Counted from the stretch's first letter, positions 21,118-29,843 are shown. The stretch: 30,865 nt of DNA from CADCVW01 sp035644935 (GCA_035644935.1 DASQNO010000098.1:1-30865); one strand, 5' to 3'. Notes: generated by a model from the sequence alone, not told the origin. Translations and numbers: made by a program.

Positions 21118-23163
21118 TCAGCCGCCGAAGGTCAGGCCCAGCCAGACTGTGCGCGGCGTGCCGAGGTCGCGGACACCTGTGGCGGAGATGCCGGATACGA
21201 CCGCCTCGTCCAGCAAATTCTCCGCTCGCGCGACGAGCGACACGCCGCGGCCCAGCGGCAGCGACGCGGTGGCGTCGATCGTCAGTGCGTCGGGCAGGCG
21301 GCGGCTCTGCAGGTCGTCCTCGAACTGCGCGCCGGCATAGCGCAGCGTCGCCGACGCGGCCGGCCCGGCGGCGGGAGCGTAGGCCAACGTGGCGCTGCCC
21401 TGATGCTTCGGGCTCTGCGCCGGCCGTTTGCCGTTCAACGCCGCCGCGGCACCGCCCGCGCGGACGCGGGCGTCGGTGAAGGCGTAGGAGGCGGAGAGGA
21501 GCCAGTCGCGCATGGCGTAGCTGCCGCTCGCCTCGATGCCGCGCACGCGGATGGCGTCGACGTTGCGGCGTTCGCGAAACGTGCCCGCGACGAAGCCGAC
21601 CTGCGGAAAGGTGCCGGGACCCTGCGCCACGGTGACGTTGGCGATGGCGTCGTCGAGCCGGTTCCAGAACGCCGTCACCTCGGCGCGTGCGCGGGGGGCG
21701 GGACGCCAGGCGATACCGGCCTCCATCCCGCGCAGCTTCTCCAGCCGCAGCGCCGCGTTGGCCGCGACGGCGTCCGCGCCGACGCGGAACGGGCGGTAGA
21801 GCTCGTTCAGCGTCGGCACGCGAAAGCCGGTGTAGGCGGCGGCGCGCACGTCCACGTCGTCGCCCAGCGCCAGCAGCGCGGAACCGCGCGCGGTCGGACG
21901 CACGCCCGAACGGTCGGCGAAGACCAGCGATTGCGTTTCGTCCCCCGTGGCGATGTCGCTTTCGCGCAAAGTCCCGTCGCTGATCGACCAGCGGTCCAGC
22001 CGCGCGCCGCCGGTCAGCGTCAGCGCGCCCTCGGTCCATTCGTCTTCGATGAAGGTGCCATAGGTCAGCGTCTCGCCGCCCGCCCGGCGCAGGCGCGTGG
22101 CGACCCCGTTTTGGAAGCGGAAGCGTTCGTTGGTGGCGCCGTCCGCGCGGCGCACGTCAGCGCCGAAGCGCAGCCGGTGGCCGCCGCCGACGGGAGGCCG
22201 CAGCTCGATCTTGGCGCCCAGGCCCGTCGCGGGGGTGGAGAACTGGTCCAGCGTCAGCGTGGTGGTGCTGCGGTCGGCCGGCGTCGCGACGAACCCGGAG
22301 GCGAAGTCGCGGTTCTGGATGTAGGCGACCGCGTCCACGCCCCACGCGCCGCGTCCCACGAGCCGAAGGCTGAGGTCGAGGCCTTGGGTGCGGGAGTCCG
22401 TCCCCGCCAGCCCGCGCAGGCGGCGGTCGTCGAACGCAAGGCCGCTCGCCTGGAGTTCGAGGCCCGAGCCCAGCGGCTGCACGAGGCGCGCCGCTATGCT
22501 CTGGGCGTTGTACCGGGCGGGCACGTCCGCCGCCCCGCGCTGCCCGCGCGGCACGAGGATGTAGCCGTCGCCGCGATCCCAGCCGGCGTTCAGGGTGACG
22601 AAGCCATCCCCGACCGCCTGCGCCAGGCCGGCGGAAAGCTCGGTCGCGTCGCGGCTGCCGCCGAACGCGCGCAGCGACAACGGCGGCAGGAGGTCGGGGC
22701 CGCCGCTCGTCAGTTCGATCGTGCCGGCCACGGCGCCGACGCCGAACGCGCCCGCCCCGCCGCCCCGCGTCACGCGCGCCGACGCCAGGCGTTCGGGGCG
22801 CAGCGCGGCGTAAGGGATGTACCCTGCGAAGGGGTCCGCCTGCGGGACGCCGTCGAGCAGCACCAGCGCCCGGCTCGCCGCGTTGCCGCCCAGCGCGCGC
22901 AGCGTCGCGCCCTGCGTCGTGGGGTTGGCGGCGCGGCTGTCGGCGCGGCGAAACTGCTGGAAACCGGCGACGTCGCGCAGCACGTCCTCCAGCCGGCCGG
23001 ACGCGGAGCCCGTCAGCCGGTCGCGCCCGATCGTCACCGCGCCAAAGGCGGCGTCGCTGCGCAGCGCCGGCAGGCCGCGGCCGATGACGACGATCTCGTC
23101 GGGGTCGCGTGAGGGAAGGGCCGGCGCGGGGGCGACGGCCTGCAGGCAGGCGAAAAGGAACAC
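21118..23163 (-). CDS. TonB-dependent outer-membrane receptor (BtuB-like architecture)
   Basis: Outer-membrane transporter, about 681 residues from the GTG at 23163. Its short signal-like start (VFLFACLQAVAPAPALPS) is followed by a TonB box region (DEIVVIGRG). The plug has RLEDVLRDVAGFQQFRR, TQGATLRALGGNAASRALVL and VPQADPFAGY, then GAGAFGVGAVAGTIEL. The barrel ends with SLVARAENLLDEAVVSG and VWLGLTFGG, without the usual terminal Phe. An ATG at 23235 is also in frame (705 residues). It would overlap the upstream oxygenase gene by 31 bp but gives a more basic signal n-region. Two in-line genes (oxygenase and GGDEF-EAL) precede it. The substrate is unknown. Confidence 0.88.
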   Translation of the reverse strand: MFLFACLQAVAPAPALPSRDPDEIVVIGRGLPALRSDAAFGAVTIGRDRLTGSASGRLEDVLRDVAGFQQFRRADSRAANPTTQGATLRALGGNAASRALVLLDGVPQADPFAGYIPYAALRPERLASARVTRGGGAGAFGVGAVAGTIELTSGGPDLLPPLSLRAFGGSRDATELSAGLAQAVGDGFVTLNAGWDRGDGYILVPRGQRGAADVPARYNAQSIAARLVQPLGSGLELQASGLAFDDRRLRGLAGTDSRTQGLDLSLRLVGRGAWGVDAVAYIQNRDFASGFVATPADRSTTTLTLDQFSTPATGLGAKIELRPPVGGGHRLRFGADVRRADGATNERFRFQNGVATRLRRAGGETLTYGTFIEDEWTEGALTLTGGARLDRWSISDGTLRESDIATGDETQSLVFADRSGVRPTARGSALLALGDDVDVRAAAYTGFRVPTLNELYRPFRVGADAVAANAALRLEKLRGMEAGIAWRPAPRARAEVTAFWNRLDDAIANVTVAQGPGTFPQVGFVAGTFRERRNVDAIRVRGIEASGSYAMRDWLLSASYAFTDARVRAGGAAAALNGKRPAQSPKHQGSATLAYAPAAGPAASATLRYAGAQFEDDLQSRRLPDALTIDATASLPLGRGVSLVARAENLLDEAVVSGISATGVRDLGTPRTVWLGLTFGG

Positions 23164-23204
23164 GGGGCCTCGGGGGAAGAGAAGGGGGCGACGGGCGGCG
23201 CACC

Positions 23205-24137
23205 CTATCTGGGGACGCGCACGCCTGTCGTCCATGCGCCGCCGCCGCCGCGCACGAGGTAGTCGGCGGGCAGGCCCAGCCGCAGGCATGCTTGCGCCGC
23301 CGGGCCGGTCGGGAACACGGCGCGATCCGCCGCCCGCGCCAGCATTCGCAGGGCGAGCCGCTCCGCCACCGTTAGCCGCCCGCGCCCGGACAGGCCGAGC
23401 TGGACGCGCAGGTGCGGAGGCAGCAGGTCCACGGCCGCGCGCACCACCACGCGCTGCATCGGGCGGAAAGGCAGCGGAAGAATCTCGGCGCCCGCGACCA
23501 GATCGAGCAGTTCGTGCAGGATCGGCGAGGCCTCCAGCCGCGGGCGCATGGCCGCGATCATTTCGCCGATCGCGGCCTCGGACGCCGCGACATCGGTCGT
23601 GCCGTACAACGCGCCGCCCGCCGCGCCTTCGGCGTAGTAACGGTCGCGGTCGGCGGCGGAGACCGGGCGGACATAGGCGCGATAGGCCTCCATGAAGGCG
23701 AAGGCGGCCGTGCCCTGCACCCAACGCAGCAGGTCGGGGTCGTCCGCGCGGTAGGCCTTTCCGGCGGGCGTCTCGCCCGCGATGCGGCTGTGCAGGCCCC
23801 GCACGCGCGCGGCCAGCGCCTCGAACCGGCTGCGCGCGCCGTAGACGGTGACCATCGCGGCCATGCCTGTGCGCCGCAGCCGTCCGGCCGGATCGCGGCG
23901 AAAGCTGCTATGCTCCCACACTGCGGTGCGCACGCCGGGTTCGCCCAGCTCCAGCAGCACCGCCGCGACGCCGCCGATGAACATCGTCACCGGGTTGCGG
24001 AACACCTGCCACGACACCGAATCCGGCGGCACGATCGCGGGTTCGCCGTGGGGTTGCGAGAAGTCGATCCCGCCTTCCGCCGCGACCAGTTTGGCCGCGA
24101 TCCGTTCCATGGGCCAGGCAAGGGCGGACGCCAACAT
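23205..24137 (-). CDS. Oxygenase MpaB / DUF2236 family protein
   Basis: Predicted member of the DUF2236 (MpaB/latex-clearing-like) oxygenase family, 310 residues from ATG 24137. Features are VSWQVFRNPVTMFIGGVAAV, WEHSSFRRDPAGRLRRTG, VYGARSRFEALAARVRGLHSRI, and AYRADDPDLLRWVQGTAAF. In latex-clearing proteins the corresponding Arg/Thr and His residues sit near the heme. RRTG and the His in RGLHSRI are the plausible counterparts here. The start is uncertain, since no strong RBS precedes 24137 and an ATG at 24110 is the alternative. It lies between the GGDEF-EAL gene and the TonB receptor gene on the same strand. The substrate cannot be read from sequence. Confidence 0.82.
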   Translation of the reverse strand: MLASALAWPMERIAAKLVAAEGGIDFSQPHGEPAIVPPDSVSWQVFRNPVTMFIGGVAAVLLELGEPGVRTAVWEHSSFRRDPAGRLRRTGMAAMVTVYGARSRFEALAARVRGLHSRIAGETPAGKAYRADDPDLLRWVQGTAAFAFMEAYRAYVRPVSAADRDRYYAEGAAGGALYGTTDVAASEAAIGEMIAAMRPRLEASPILHELLDLVAGAEILPLPFRPMQRVVVRAAVDLLPPHLRVQLGLSGRGRLTVAERLALRMLARAADRAVFPTGPAAQACLRLGLPADYLVRGGGGAWTTGVRVPR

Positions 24138-24202
24138 GCCGGGGTGAACGCGCAGGCGAGCCGATTGGCGACCGCCCGCGCAAATTACACGTGAAGAAGG
24201 GC

Positions 24203-25873
24203 CTAGGCGGCCGAGCGCCTCAGCTTGCCGCGGCGATGCCGATCGCGGCGGTCCTTCAGATCGGCCTGTTCGGCCTGCGCCTTCGACAGCAGCGCGGCGA
24301 TCTCCGGGTCGATGTCCGCGGCGGAGAGGTGCGTCGTGGCGAGGGTTCGCGCCTCGGACGCGGGCAGCGGGCGCCCGAAGTGCCAGCCCTGGCCCTGCTC
24401 GCAGCCGAGGGCCTGCAGGCTTTCGTGGATCGCGACCGACTCGATGCCCTCCGCGGTCACGGGCAGGTGCAGCGACGCGCCCAGCGACATGATCGCGCCG
24501 ACGATCGCGGCGCTTTCCTCGTTCTCGTTCATCGACGCCACGAAACTGCGGTCGATCTTGATGCGGTCGAACGGCAGCGCTTGCAGCTGCGTCAGCGACG
24601 AATAGCCGGTGCCGAAATCGTCGAGCGAGATCGTGATGCCCTGGTTCTTGAGGCTTTCGATCGTGGCCAGCGCCAGATCGAGGTCGTCGAACAGCGCGCT
24701 TTCGGTGATCTCGAGTTCGAGGCGCCGGGCAGGAAAGCCCGTCTCGGCAAGCAATTTGGTGATCCGCTGCGCCAGCAACGGGTCCTTCAGCTGCACCGGC
24801 GACAGGTTGATCGCGATCAGGAGGTCCGGGTCCCAGTCGCGCGTTTCGGTCAACGCCTGCTTCATCACCGCGAGCGACAGCGAGCCGATCATGCCGGTCG
24901 CCTCGGCAACCGGGATGAAGTCGGACGGGTCGACCAGGCCGCGCTCCGGGTGTTCCCAGCGGGCCAGGACCTCGAAGCCGTGGAGCTTGCCACCGGCAAG
25001 ATCGACCTGGGGCTGGTAGAAGGGCAGGAACTGGCCGGCCGCGATGCCGACGCGCATGTCGGCCTCCAGCTGGTTGCGGCTCTGCAACTCCTCTTCCATC
25101 AACGGCGTGAACCATGCGGTGCAATTGCGGCCGATCTTCTTGGCCTCGTACATCGCGATGTCGCCGTGCCGCATCAGGACGGAAGGGCTCTCCGTCCCAC
25201 GCGCGGACAGCACGAGACCGATCGACGCGCCGACCTGCGCTTCCACTCCGCCTGCGCTCAGCGGCCTGGCGAGGCGCAGCAATATGTCCTCGGCCAGGCT
25301 GTCGGCGGCATTGTGAGCGGCGTGGGCGCCGGGCAGCAGGATAGCGAATTCATCGCCGCCCAGCCTGGCGATTTCCGCCGTGGGCGGAGCCGTTTCGCGC
25401 AGGACGTCGGCGATGGCATGCAGGATCCCGTCGCCCGCGGCGTGGCCGTACGTGTCGTTGATGCGCTTGAAATGATCGAGGTCCAGTATGACCAACGCGA
25501 CGGGTCCGTAATTGAGGCTCGCTTCCAGGGCCAGAACGAAGCCGCGCCGGTTCAGAAGGCCCGTGACATAGTCGTTGTACGCGGCACTGGACGCCCGGTC
25601 CTCGGCGTCGGAGCGCGCGTTGCGTTCCCGGCTGAGTGCGCGGCTCCGCTGCCAGCCGAGCGCGATCAGGCACAGGTTCAGGAGAACGGCCGTGACCGCG
25701 GTCGGGTCGATCGCCTCTCCGCCTTGAAGCAGGCCCTTGAATGCGTCGCCGAGAACCGGACCGCCGAACCAGACGAAGATGGCCAGCGCGCCGAACGTGA
25801 CCAGCGTCGTCGCGTCGGGAGAACTCAACTTGACGGCGGAGGCACCTATCGGCGATCGGGAAAGGAGGTGCAT
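24203..25873 (-). CDS. Membrane-bound GGDEF-EAL (EVL) cyclic-di-GMP protein
   Basis: Predicted c-di-GMP synthase/phosphodiesterase of 556 residues from ATG 25873 (AAGG upstream). Two N-terminal hydrophobic helices (about 20-45 and 55-80) precede a GGDEF domain with an intact LGGDEFAILLPG and the upstream ILDLDHFKRINDTYGHAAGD. The phosphodiesterase domain has FEVLARWEHPERG (EVL in place of EAL), INLSPVQL, LEITESALF, SLDDFGTGYSSL, KIDRSFV and TAEGIE. The key metal-binding and catalytic motifs look intact apart from A to V. No RxxD inhibitory site is seen before GGDEF. The protein is probably bifunctional, or mainly a phosphodiesterase with a regulatory GGDEF. The C-terminal tail is very basic (RRDRHRRGKLRRSAA). 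Confidence 0.93.
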   Translation of the reverse strand: MHLLSRSPIGASAVKLSSPDATTLVTFGALAIFVWFGGPVLGDAFKGLLQGGEAIDPTAVTAVLLNLCLIALGWQRSRALSRERNARSDAEDRASSAAYNDYVTGLLNRRGFVLALEASLNYGPVALVILDLDHFKRINDTYGHAAGDGILHAIADVLRETAPPTAEIARLGGDEFAILLPGAHAAHNAADSLAEDILLRLARPLSAGGVEAQVGASIGLVLSARGTESPSVLMRHGDIAMYEAKKIGRNCTAWFTPLMEEELQSRNQLEADMRVGIAAGQFLPFYQPQVDLAGGKLHGFEVLARWEHPERGLVDPSDFIPVAEATGMIGSLSLAVMKQALTETRDWDPDLLIAINLSPVQLKDPLLAQRITKLLAETGFPARRLELEITESALFDDLDLALATIESLKNQGITISLDDFGTGYSSLTQLQALPFDRIKIDRSFVASMNENEESAAIVGAIMSLGASLHLPVTAEGIESVAIHESLQALGCEQGQGWHFGRPLPASEARTLATTHLSAADIDPEIAALLSKAQAEQADLKDRRDRHRRGKLRRSAA

Positions 25874-26297
25874 GTCGTCGCCTTCTAACAAGATCCCCGC
25901 TTTGGCTAAGCGCGCGGAGTGGTCTTGATGATCTCGCGACCGGGCTAACGTGCAATGGGTTTAAATAGCGTGAAAGCTCCGCCGGTCCGTGTTTCAGCGA
26001 AGGATGTGGACGAGGTACAAAGGTTATGACGGCCGAAGACGTTCGGCGGGTCGCCGGTCATGAGCCTATGACGCAAGGATGTGCGTGCTGATGAAGCCAG
26101 CTTGGGAACCACCGCCGGCAGCTTCGGGCCGGGAGATCCAGGCCAACGCCGCTAGCGTCAAACCTGACGGAAGTTGATAAAGGGGCAGCCAAGCGCCGTC
26201 TTGTTCCGCGGCGTCGGCTAAAGCCGCCGTCCCTGCCTACCGGACGTTCGCACGACGTCCGATAGGCGAGGACCAGACCGGTCAGCTCGAAATCAGC
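25874..26297. other. Gene-free stretch between the GGDEF-EAL and MucR genes
   Basis: No convincing protein gene. A 28-codon frame at 26091-26177 has only a poorly spaced AAGGA upstream. A strong hairpin is listed separately at 26235-26267. The rest would hold the promoter of the GGDEF-EAL gene, but no clear -35/-10 pair was found. Confidence 0.6.
26235..26267. terminator. Strong hairpin after the MucR gene
   Basis: GCCTA-C-CGGACGT pairs with ACGTCCG-A-TAGGC, giving twelve pairs with one C-A mismatch and a seven-base loop. It lies about 30 bases after the mucR stop on the minus strand. It lacks a T-run, so it may be a Rho-assisted end or an mRNA stability element. Confidence 0.5.
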
Positions 26298-26810
26298 TTA
26301 AGCCGTCTCGTCGTTCGTCTTGCGAGTGCGCCGGGCGGGCTTTGCCGGAGCCGTTTCGGCGGACGCGGCACGGGCCTGCCGTCCCTTCTGTCCCAGGCCG
26401 ATCTTGTGGGCCATTTCGCGGCGCGCCGTGGAGTAGTTCTCCGCGACCATCGGGTAGTCGGACTTGAGATTGTAGCGCTGGCGGTACTGTTCGGGGGTCA
26501 GGCCGTGCTTGCCGAGATGCCGCCGCAAGGTCTTGTACGGCTTGCCGTCGATCATCGACACGATGTGGTCCTTGGATGCCAGAGACTTGCGCGCCGTAAC
26601 CGCGGGGGTGTGCTCGGCCTCAACCGCCGAACCTTCGCCTTCATCCGATGGCGCCGGCGCGCCGACCGCAAGTTCGGAAAGCGTGGAATGCATCGTGCGC
26701 AGGAACGCCGGCACGTCGTCGGCCGAAACGCGGTTATTCTGGTTACCCAGCCACGCAATCGTGAGTTCGGTCGCGAGTTCGACAGCATTCAGTGTGGATT
26801 CGTCCGCCAT
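26298..26810 (-). CDS. Ros/MucR-family transcriptional regulator without the first zinc-ligand Cys
   Basis: DNA-binding regulator of the alphaproteobacterial Ros/MucR family, 170 residues. The core is IVSMIDGKPYKTLRRHLGKH, then GLTPEQYRQRYNL, SDYPMVAENYS and the basic KIGLGQKGRQAR tail. In classical members the finger is Cys-x2-Cys/Asp-x9-His-x3/4-His. Here the first position is Ser85, followed by Asp88, His98 and His102. The family includes members known to fold and bind DNA without zinc, and this fits that type. A GGAG lies seven bases before the ATG. The N-terminal half is a helical oligomerisation-like region (ELATELTIAWLGNQ). Targets are unknown; MucR proteins often control surface polysaccharide, motility and cell-cycle genes. 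Confidence 0.9.
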   Translation of the reverse strand: MADESTLNAVELATELTIAWLGNQNNRVSADDVPAFLRTMHSTLSELAVGAPAPSDEGEGSAVEAEHTPAVTARKSLASKDHIVSMIDGKPYKTLRRHLGKHGLTPEQYRQRYNLKSDYPMVAENYSTARREMAHKIGLGQKGRQARAASAETAPAKPARRTRKTNDETA

Positions 26811-27211
26811 ATTGGCTCCTGCTTGTTTGGAAAGGGTGACGCACCCCTATTCCGCAAGTCTCCCGGAGTGTCCAGTCTTCTTGCAGACCGAATTCATCGA
26901 TCAACTCAGGTTTTATTGGAGACGGGCTTATGTCCGGCGCAGGATTTGCCGTCCTGCAGAATTGCAGCGCGACGCCAACATGGGTGATCGTGCCACTTTG
27001 GCTCGCGCCGGGACGCGAGCAGAACCGGGGTCCGCCGCAGTGCGCCTCGACCATCGGCAATTCATACGTTTCATCGCCGCGGCTGAACACGTACGGGTGA
27101 ACACTGAAAGCCGGGGCGCTTTCGCAAGGACTGCTCTTGAAGCGAGGCGGTTGCATCTTCGGCTTCTTGAACGCCGCGCACGCGGCGGTTCGATGATCAA
27201 TGCGAGAACAT
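26811..27211. other. Intergenic region between mucR and roxA
   Basis: A divergent promoter region, less GC-rich than the flanking genes. I see no convincing gene. Small palindromes occur: GGGTG/CACCC near 26836-26848 in the mucR leader, CTGCA/TGCAG near 26954-26967, and a perfect 7-bp stem GCTCGCG/CGCGAGC at 27001-27020. No clear promoter motif was found for either gene. Confidence 0.55.
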
Positions 27212-28369
27212 ATGAAATTCACCAGTTTCGATCCCGAGAGTTTCCTGCGCGACTATTGGCAGAAGAAGCCGCTGCTCATCCGCAATCCGTGGGCGTCGTG
27301 GAACAACCCGCTGGAGCCGGACGAACTTGCCGGTCTGGCGTGCGAAGCCGCAGTCGAATCGCGCCTGATCACGCAGGGCCGCGGCGGCCTGAGGCTGGAA
27401 CACGGGCCTTTGCCCGACACGCGTTTCGCGGAGCTCGGCACGCACCCGTGGACGCTTCTTGTGCAGGCGGTCGACCATCAAGTCCCAGATGTCGCCGCGC
27501 TGATGGAGCCCTTTCGGTTCATCCCCAATTGGCGCGTCGACGACGTCATGGTCAGTTACGCGACGGATCGCGGCGGCGTGGGACCGCATTTCGACCGCTA
27601 CGACGTCTTCCTGCTCCAAGGCCTGGGGCGTCGCCGGTGGCAGATCGGCGCGCGGTGCAATGATGCGACCGCGTTGCTGCCGCACGACGATCTGCGCCTG
27701 CTCGCGAATTTCGAAGCGACGGACGAATGGGTGCTGGAGCCCGGCGATATACTCTACGTGCCGCCCCGCGTCTCGCACAACGGCGTGGCCGTTGGCGATG
27801 ACTGCATGACCTATTCCATCGGCTTTCGCGCGCCTTCGCGCGAGGAGCTGATCGCGGACTGGTACGAACATCTGCTGGCGGAGGCGCGGGAGGATCAATT
27901 CTACGAGGATCCGGACCTCGGCCTGCAGCCAAATCCCGGCGAGATCGCCCCGGAGGCGCTCGCGCGGCTGCGCGCGATGATCGCCGGCGCATTGCTCGAC
28001 GGCCATGCGTTCGCACGCTGGTTCGGCATCCAGAACAGCGCGCCCAAGAACCCGAACGTCGATTGGCGTCCGGACCGGACCATCGGGACCGATGATCTGC
28101 GCGCATGTCTGGCGGGCGATCTCGCGCTGTCGCGCAACCCGGCGAGCCGCTTCTCCTTCGTCCGCCGGGACGCGGCTTCGATCCTTCTCTTCGTCGACGG
28201 CCAGGTCTTCGACTGCGCCGGCGACACCGTGGCTTTGGCGGAACGGATCTGTGCGGAGGATCGCGTCGAGCGGCCCTCAAGCCTTATCGGGTCGGCGCAA
28301 TCGGAGGCCTTGGTCCTGGACCTCCTGAACCGCGGCAGCGTTGCTTTCGTCCAGAACGATCGGGACTAA
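27212..28369 (+). CDS. roxA: Ribosomal protein uL16 arginine 3-hydroxylase (RoxA/YcfD, JmjC)
   Basis: Fe(II)/2-oxoglutarate-dependent oxygenase predicted to hydroxylate an arginine of ribosomal protein uL16. The 385 residues follow E. coli RoxA closely: WQKKPLLIRNPW, PLEPDELAGLACEAAVESRL, WTLLVQAVDH, and WRVDDVMVSYATDRGGVGPH. The iron ligands are His126 and Asp128 (HFDRYD) and His189 (VSHNG), nearly identical in number to H125, D127 and H187 of E. coli. LEPGDILYVPP and YSIGFRAPSREELI also match. The start is ATG 27212 with GAGA upstream; an ATG at 27200 is also in frame. It converges with rluE, the stops being only about 10 bp apart. Confidence 0.93.
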   Translation: MKFTSFDPESFLRDYWQKKPLLIRNPWASWNNPLEPDELAGLACEAAVESRLITQGRGGLRLEHGPLPDTRFAELGTHPWTLLVQAVDHQVPDVAALMEPFRFIPNWRVDDVMVSYATDRGGVGPHFDRYDVFLLQGLGRRRWQIGARCNDATALLPHDDLRLLANFEATDEWVLEPGDILYVPPRVSHNGVAVGDDCMTYSIGFRAPSREELIADWYEHLLAEAREDQFYEDPDLGLQPNPGEIAPEALARLRAMIAGALLDGHAFARWFGIQNSAPKNPNVDWRPDRTIGTDDLRACLAGDLALSRNPASRFSFVRRDAASILLFVDGQVFDCAGDTVALAERICAEDRVERPSSLIGSAQSEALVLDLLNRGSVAFVQNDRD

Positions 28370-28378
28370 GCTCGCCGA

Positions 28379-28942
28379 TCAGCGCGGCCGCACGGGAAGC
28401 GGCGCTTCCCGCCATTCCGAGGGCGCCATGCCGTCGATCGACCATTCACCGACGCTCCATCTGACAAGCCTCAGCGTCGGATGGCCGATCGCCGCCGTCA
28501 TCCGGCGCACCTGACGGTTTCGCCCCTCCCGGATCGTCAGCCGGAGCCAGCAATCGGGAACGCTTTTGCGAAAGCGCACGGGCGGATCGCGGGGCCACAA
28601 GGCGGGGGCAGCGATGCGCTCGACCTCCGCCGGCCGGGTCGGCCCGTCCTTCAACACGACACCTTGCCGCAACCTGTCGAGGCCGTCCTCGGCCGGTTCG
28701 CCCTCCACCTGTACGAGATAGCATTTGGGCATCTTGAACCGTGGGTCCGCGATGCGCGCCTGCAGTTCGCCGTCGTTGCTGAGCAGCAGCAGACCCTCGC
28801 TGTCCATGTCCAGCCGCCCCGCCGGATACACCCCCGGGAGATCGATGGCATCCCCAAGCGTCGGGCGCGCCGATCCGCTGCTGCGGTCGGTGAACTGTGA
28901 CAGCATTCTATACGGTTTGTTGAACAGGATCAGCCGCGGCAT
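28379..28942 (-). CDS. rluE: 23S rRNA pseudouridine synthase RluE-type
   Basis: Pseudouridine synthase of the RsuA/RluB/E/F family, 187 residues. It lacks an N-terminal S4 domain, as RluE does. The start (MPRLILFNKPYRMLSQFTD), the catalytic Asp in AGRLDMDSEGLLLLSNDGEL, and the late motifs LTIREGRNRQVRRMTAAIG and HPTLRLVRW match E. coli RluE, which modifies U2457 of 23S rRNA. It is slightly shorter than E. coli RluE (about 217). GAAGAG lies upstream of the ATG. Target position is inferred by similarity only. Confidence 0.9.
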   Translation of the reverse strand: MPRLILFNKPYRMLSQFTDRSSGSARPTLGDAIDLPGVYPAGRLDMDSEGLLLLSNDGELQARIADPRFKMPKCYLVQVEGEPAEDGLDRLRQGVVLKDGPTRPAEVERIAAPALWPRDPPVRFRKSVPDCWLRLTIREGRNRQVRRMTAAIGHPTLRLVRWSVGEWSIDGMAPSEWREAPLPVRPR

Positions 28943-29088
28943 GGCACTCTTCGTTCCGCGTTAGGCCAATGGGCCAAGTTGACGCGCGCCACCTCCCTAT
29001 GGCACTTGCCGGCCGATCCGGCGAGCAAAGCCCAGCGCGCTGCCGACCGGAACCCAGGCCGCACGGGTTTCCGTGGGGCTCGGCATCA

Positions 29089-29162
29089 GCGGGTATAGCT
29101 CAATGGTAGAGCACTAGCCTTCCAAGCTTGTGACGCGGGTTCGATTCCCGCTACCCGCTCCA
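29089..29162 (+). tRNA. tRNA-Gly(TCC)
   Basis: A 74-base cloverleaf with encoded CCA. The acceptor GCGGGTA pairs with TACCCGC before T-CCA. D arm: GCTC...GAGC. Anticodon loop CTTCCAA gives anticodon TCC (reads GGA/GGG). T arm: GCGGG-TTCGATT-CCCGC. The anticodon stem CTAGC/GCTTG carries one T-T mismatch. Confidence 0.95.
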
Positions 29163-29843
29163 ATCCCGTCAGTGACTTAGCCGTATCCCCCGGCGATCGT
29201 TCAACGTTGGAATTCCAGCGCCCGTCTTCCGGGGCGGCGGCTCCGATCATCTCGGCCGTCAGGCGCAAGGACGTTCTTCTAAACACTTCGGCCTTCCTTC
29301 CGATCTGACACTCGGAAAACGACCAAGCGGCTAAAAATGGTTGTCCTTCGACGACGTCCCCCTCGAACAGCCGGCGACGGTTGACGATCTGGAGAACGGC
29401 CCGGCCGCCGGCTGGCTGTTGCGTGGCCTCGCCGCTGTCCTACACGCCCTCGGTCTGCCATCCTCTTCGCGTGACCGAGTCGCGTCTCGCCACACCGGCT
29501 CTTTTTCACCGTCGAACCCAGCCACCGGCGGCCCCCGCGGGCCGACAACCTTATGGCGCTCGCGAAGCCCCTTGCGTTTCAACCCGATAATACAAGAATA
29601 GCCCGACACTAGGAACTTCGCGAACTTAGAGCCTTCTGCGTAGCGCGAACGCTGGCCGACGGAGCCGCATTCTGGCTCCGTCGCACGCAAAATAAGCGCA
29701 TTTCGACCGCAATTTTCGTGTTTCTGACGAAAAAACATCGGCCGCGAGGAGCGGGACACCCAGCCGTAGGGTAGTCAGCTTGCGTCAACCTGCTGTGACC
29801 GATCACCGGGGTAGACCCGTAAACATTCGAAGCGAGACAAGGC
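29163..29843. other. Gene-free stretch between tRNA-Gly and the protease gene
   Basis: I see no convincing protein gene here. It contains TTCCGA/TCGGAA near 29297-29318, a perfect 9-bp hairpin GACGGAGCC/GGCTCCGTC (29658-29682), an AT-richer patch at about 29690-29740, and TTTTCGT/ACGAAAA (29713-29733). No second copy of the tRNA 3' end, integrase or transposase is visible, so there is no sign of an integrated element. Confidence 0.55.

Noticed and set aside
26743..27222. Minus-strand ORF overlapping the mucR start
   Set aside because: Overlaps the conserved mucR N-terminus in another frame and has no recognisable features.
28979..29003. Promoter for tRNA-Gly (TTGACG and TATGGC)
   Set aside because: The spacer is only 13 bases.
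29086..29286. Minus-strand ORF ending in VAGIEPASQAWKASALPLSYTR
   Set aside because: It is the antisense translation of tRNA-Gly, a common false protein.
29331..29759. ORFs on both strands in the tRNA-protease spacer
   Set aside because: No RBS, signal, domain or codon bias; overlapping frames in both directions look like chance.
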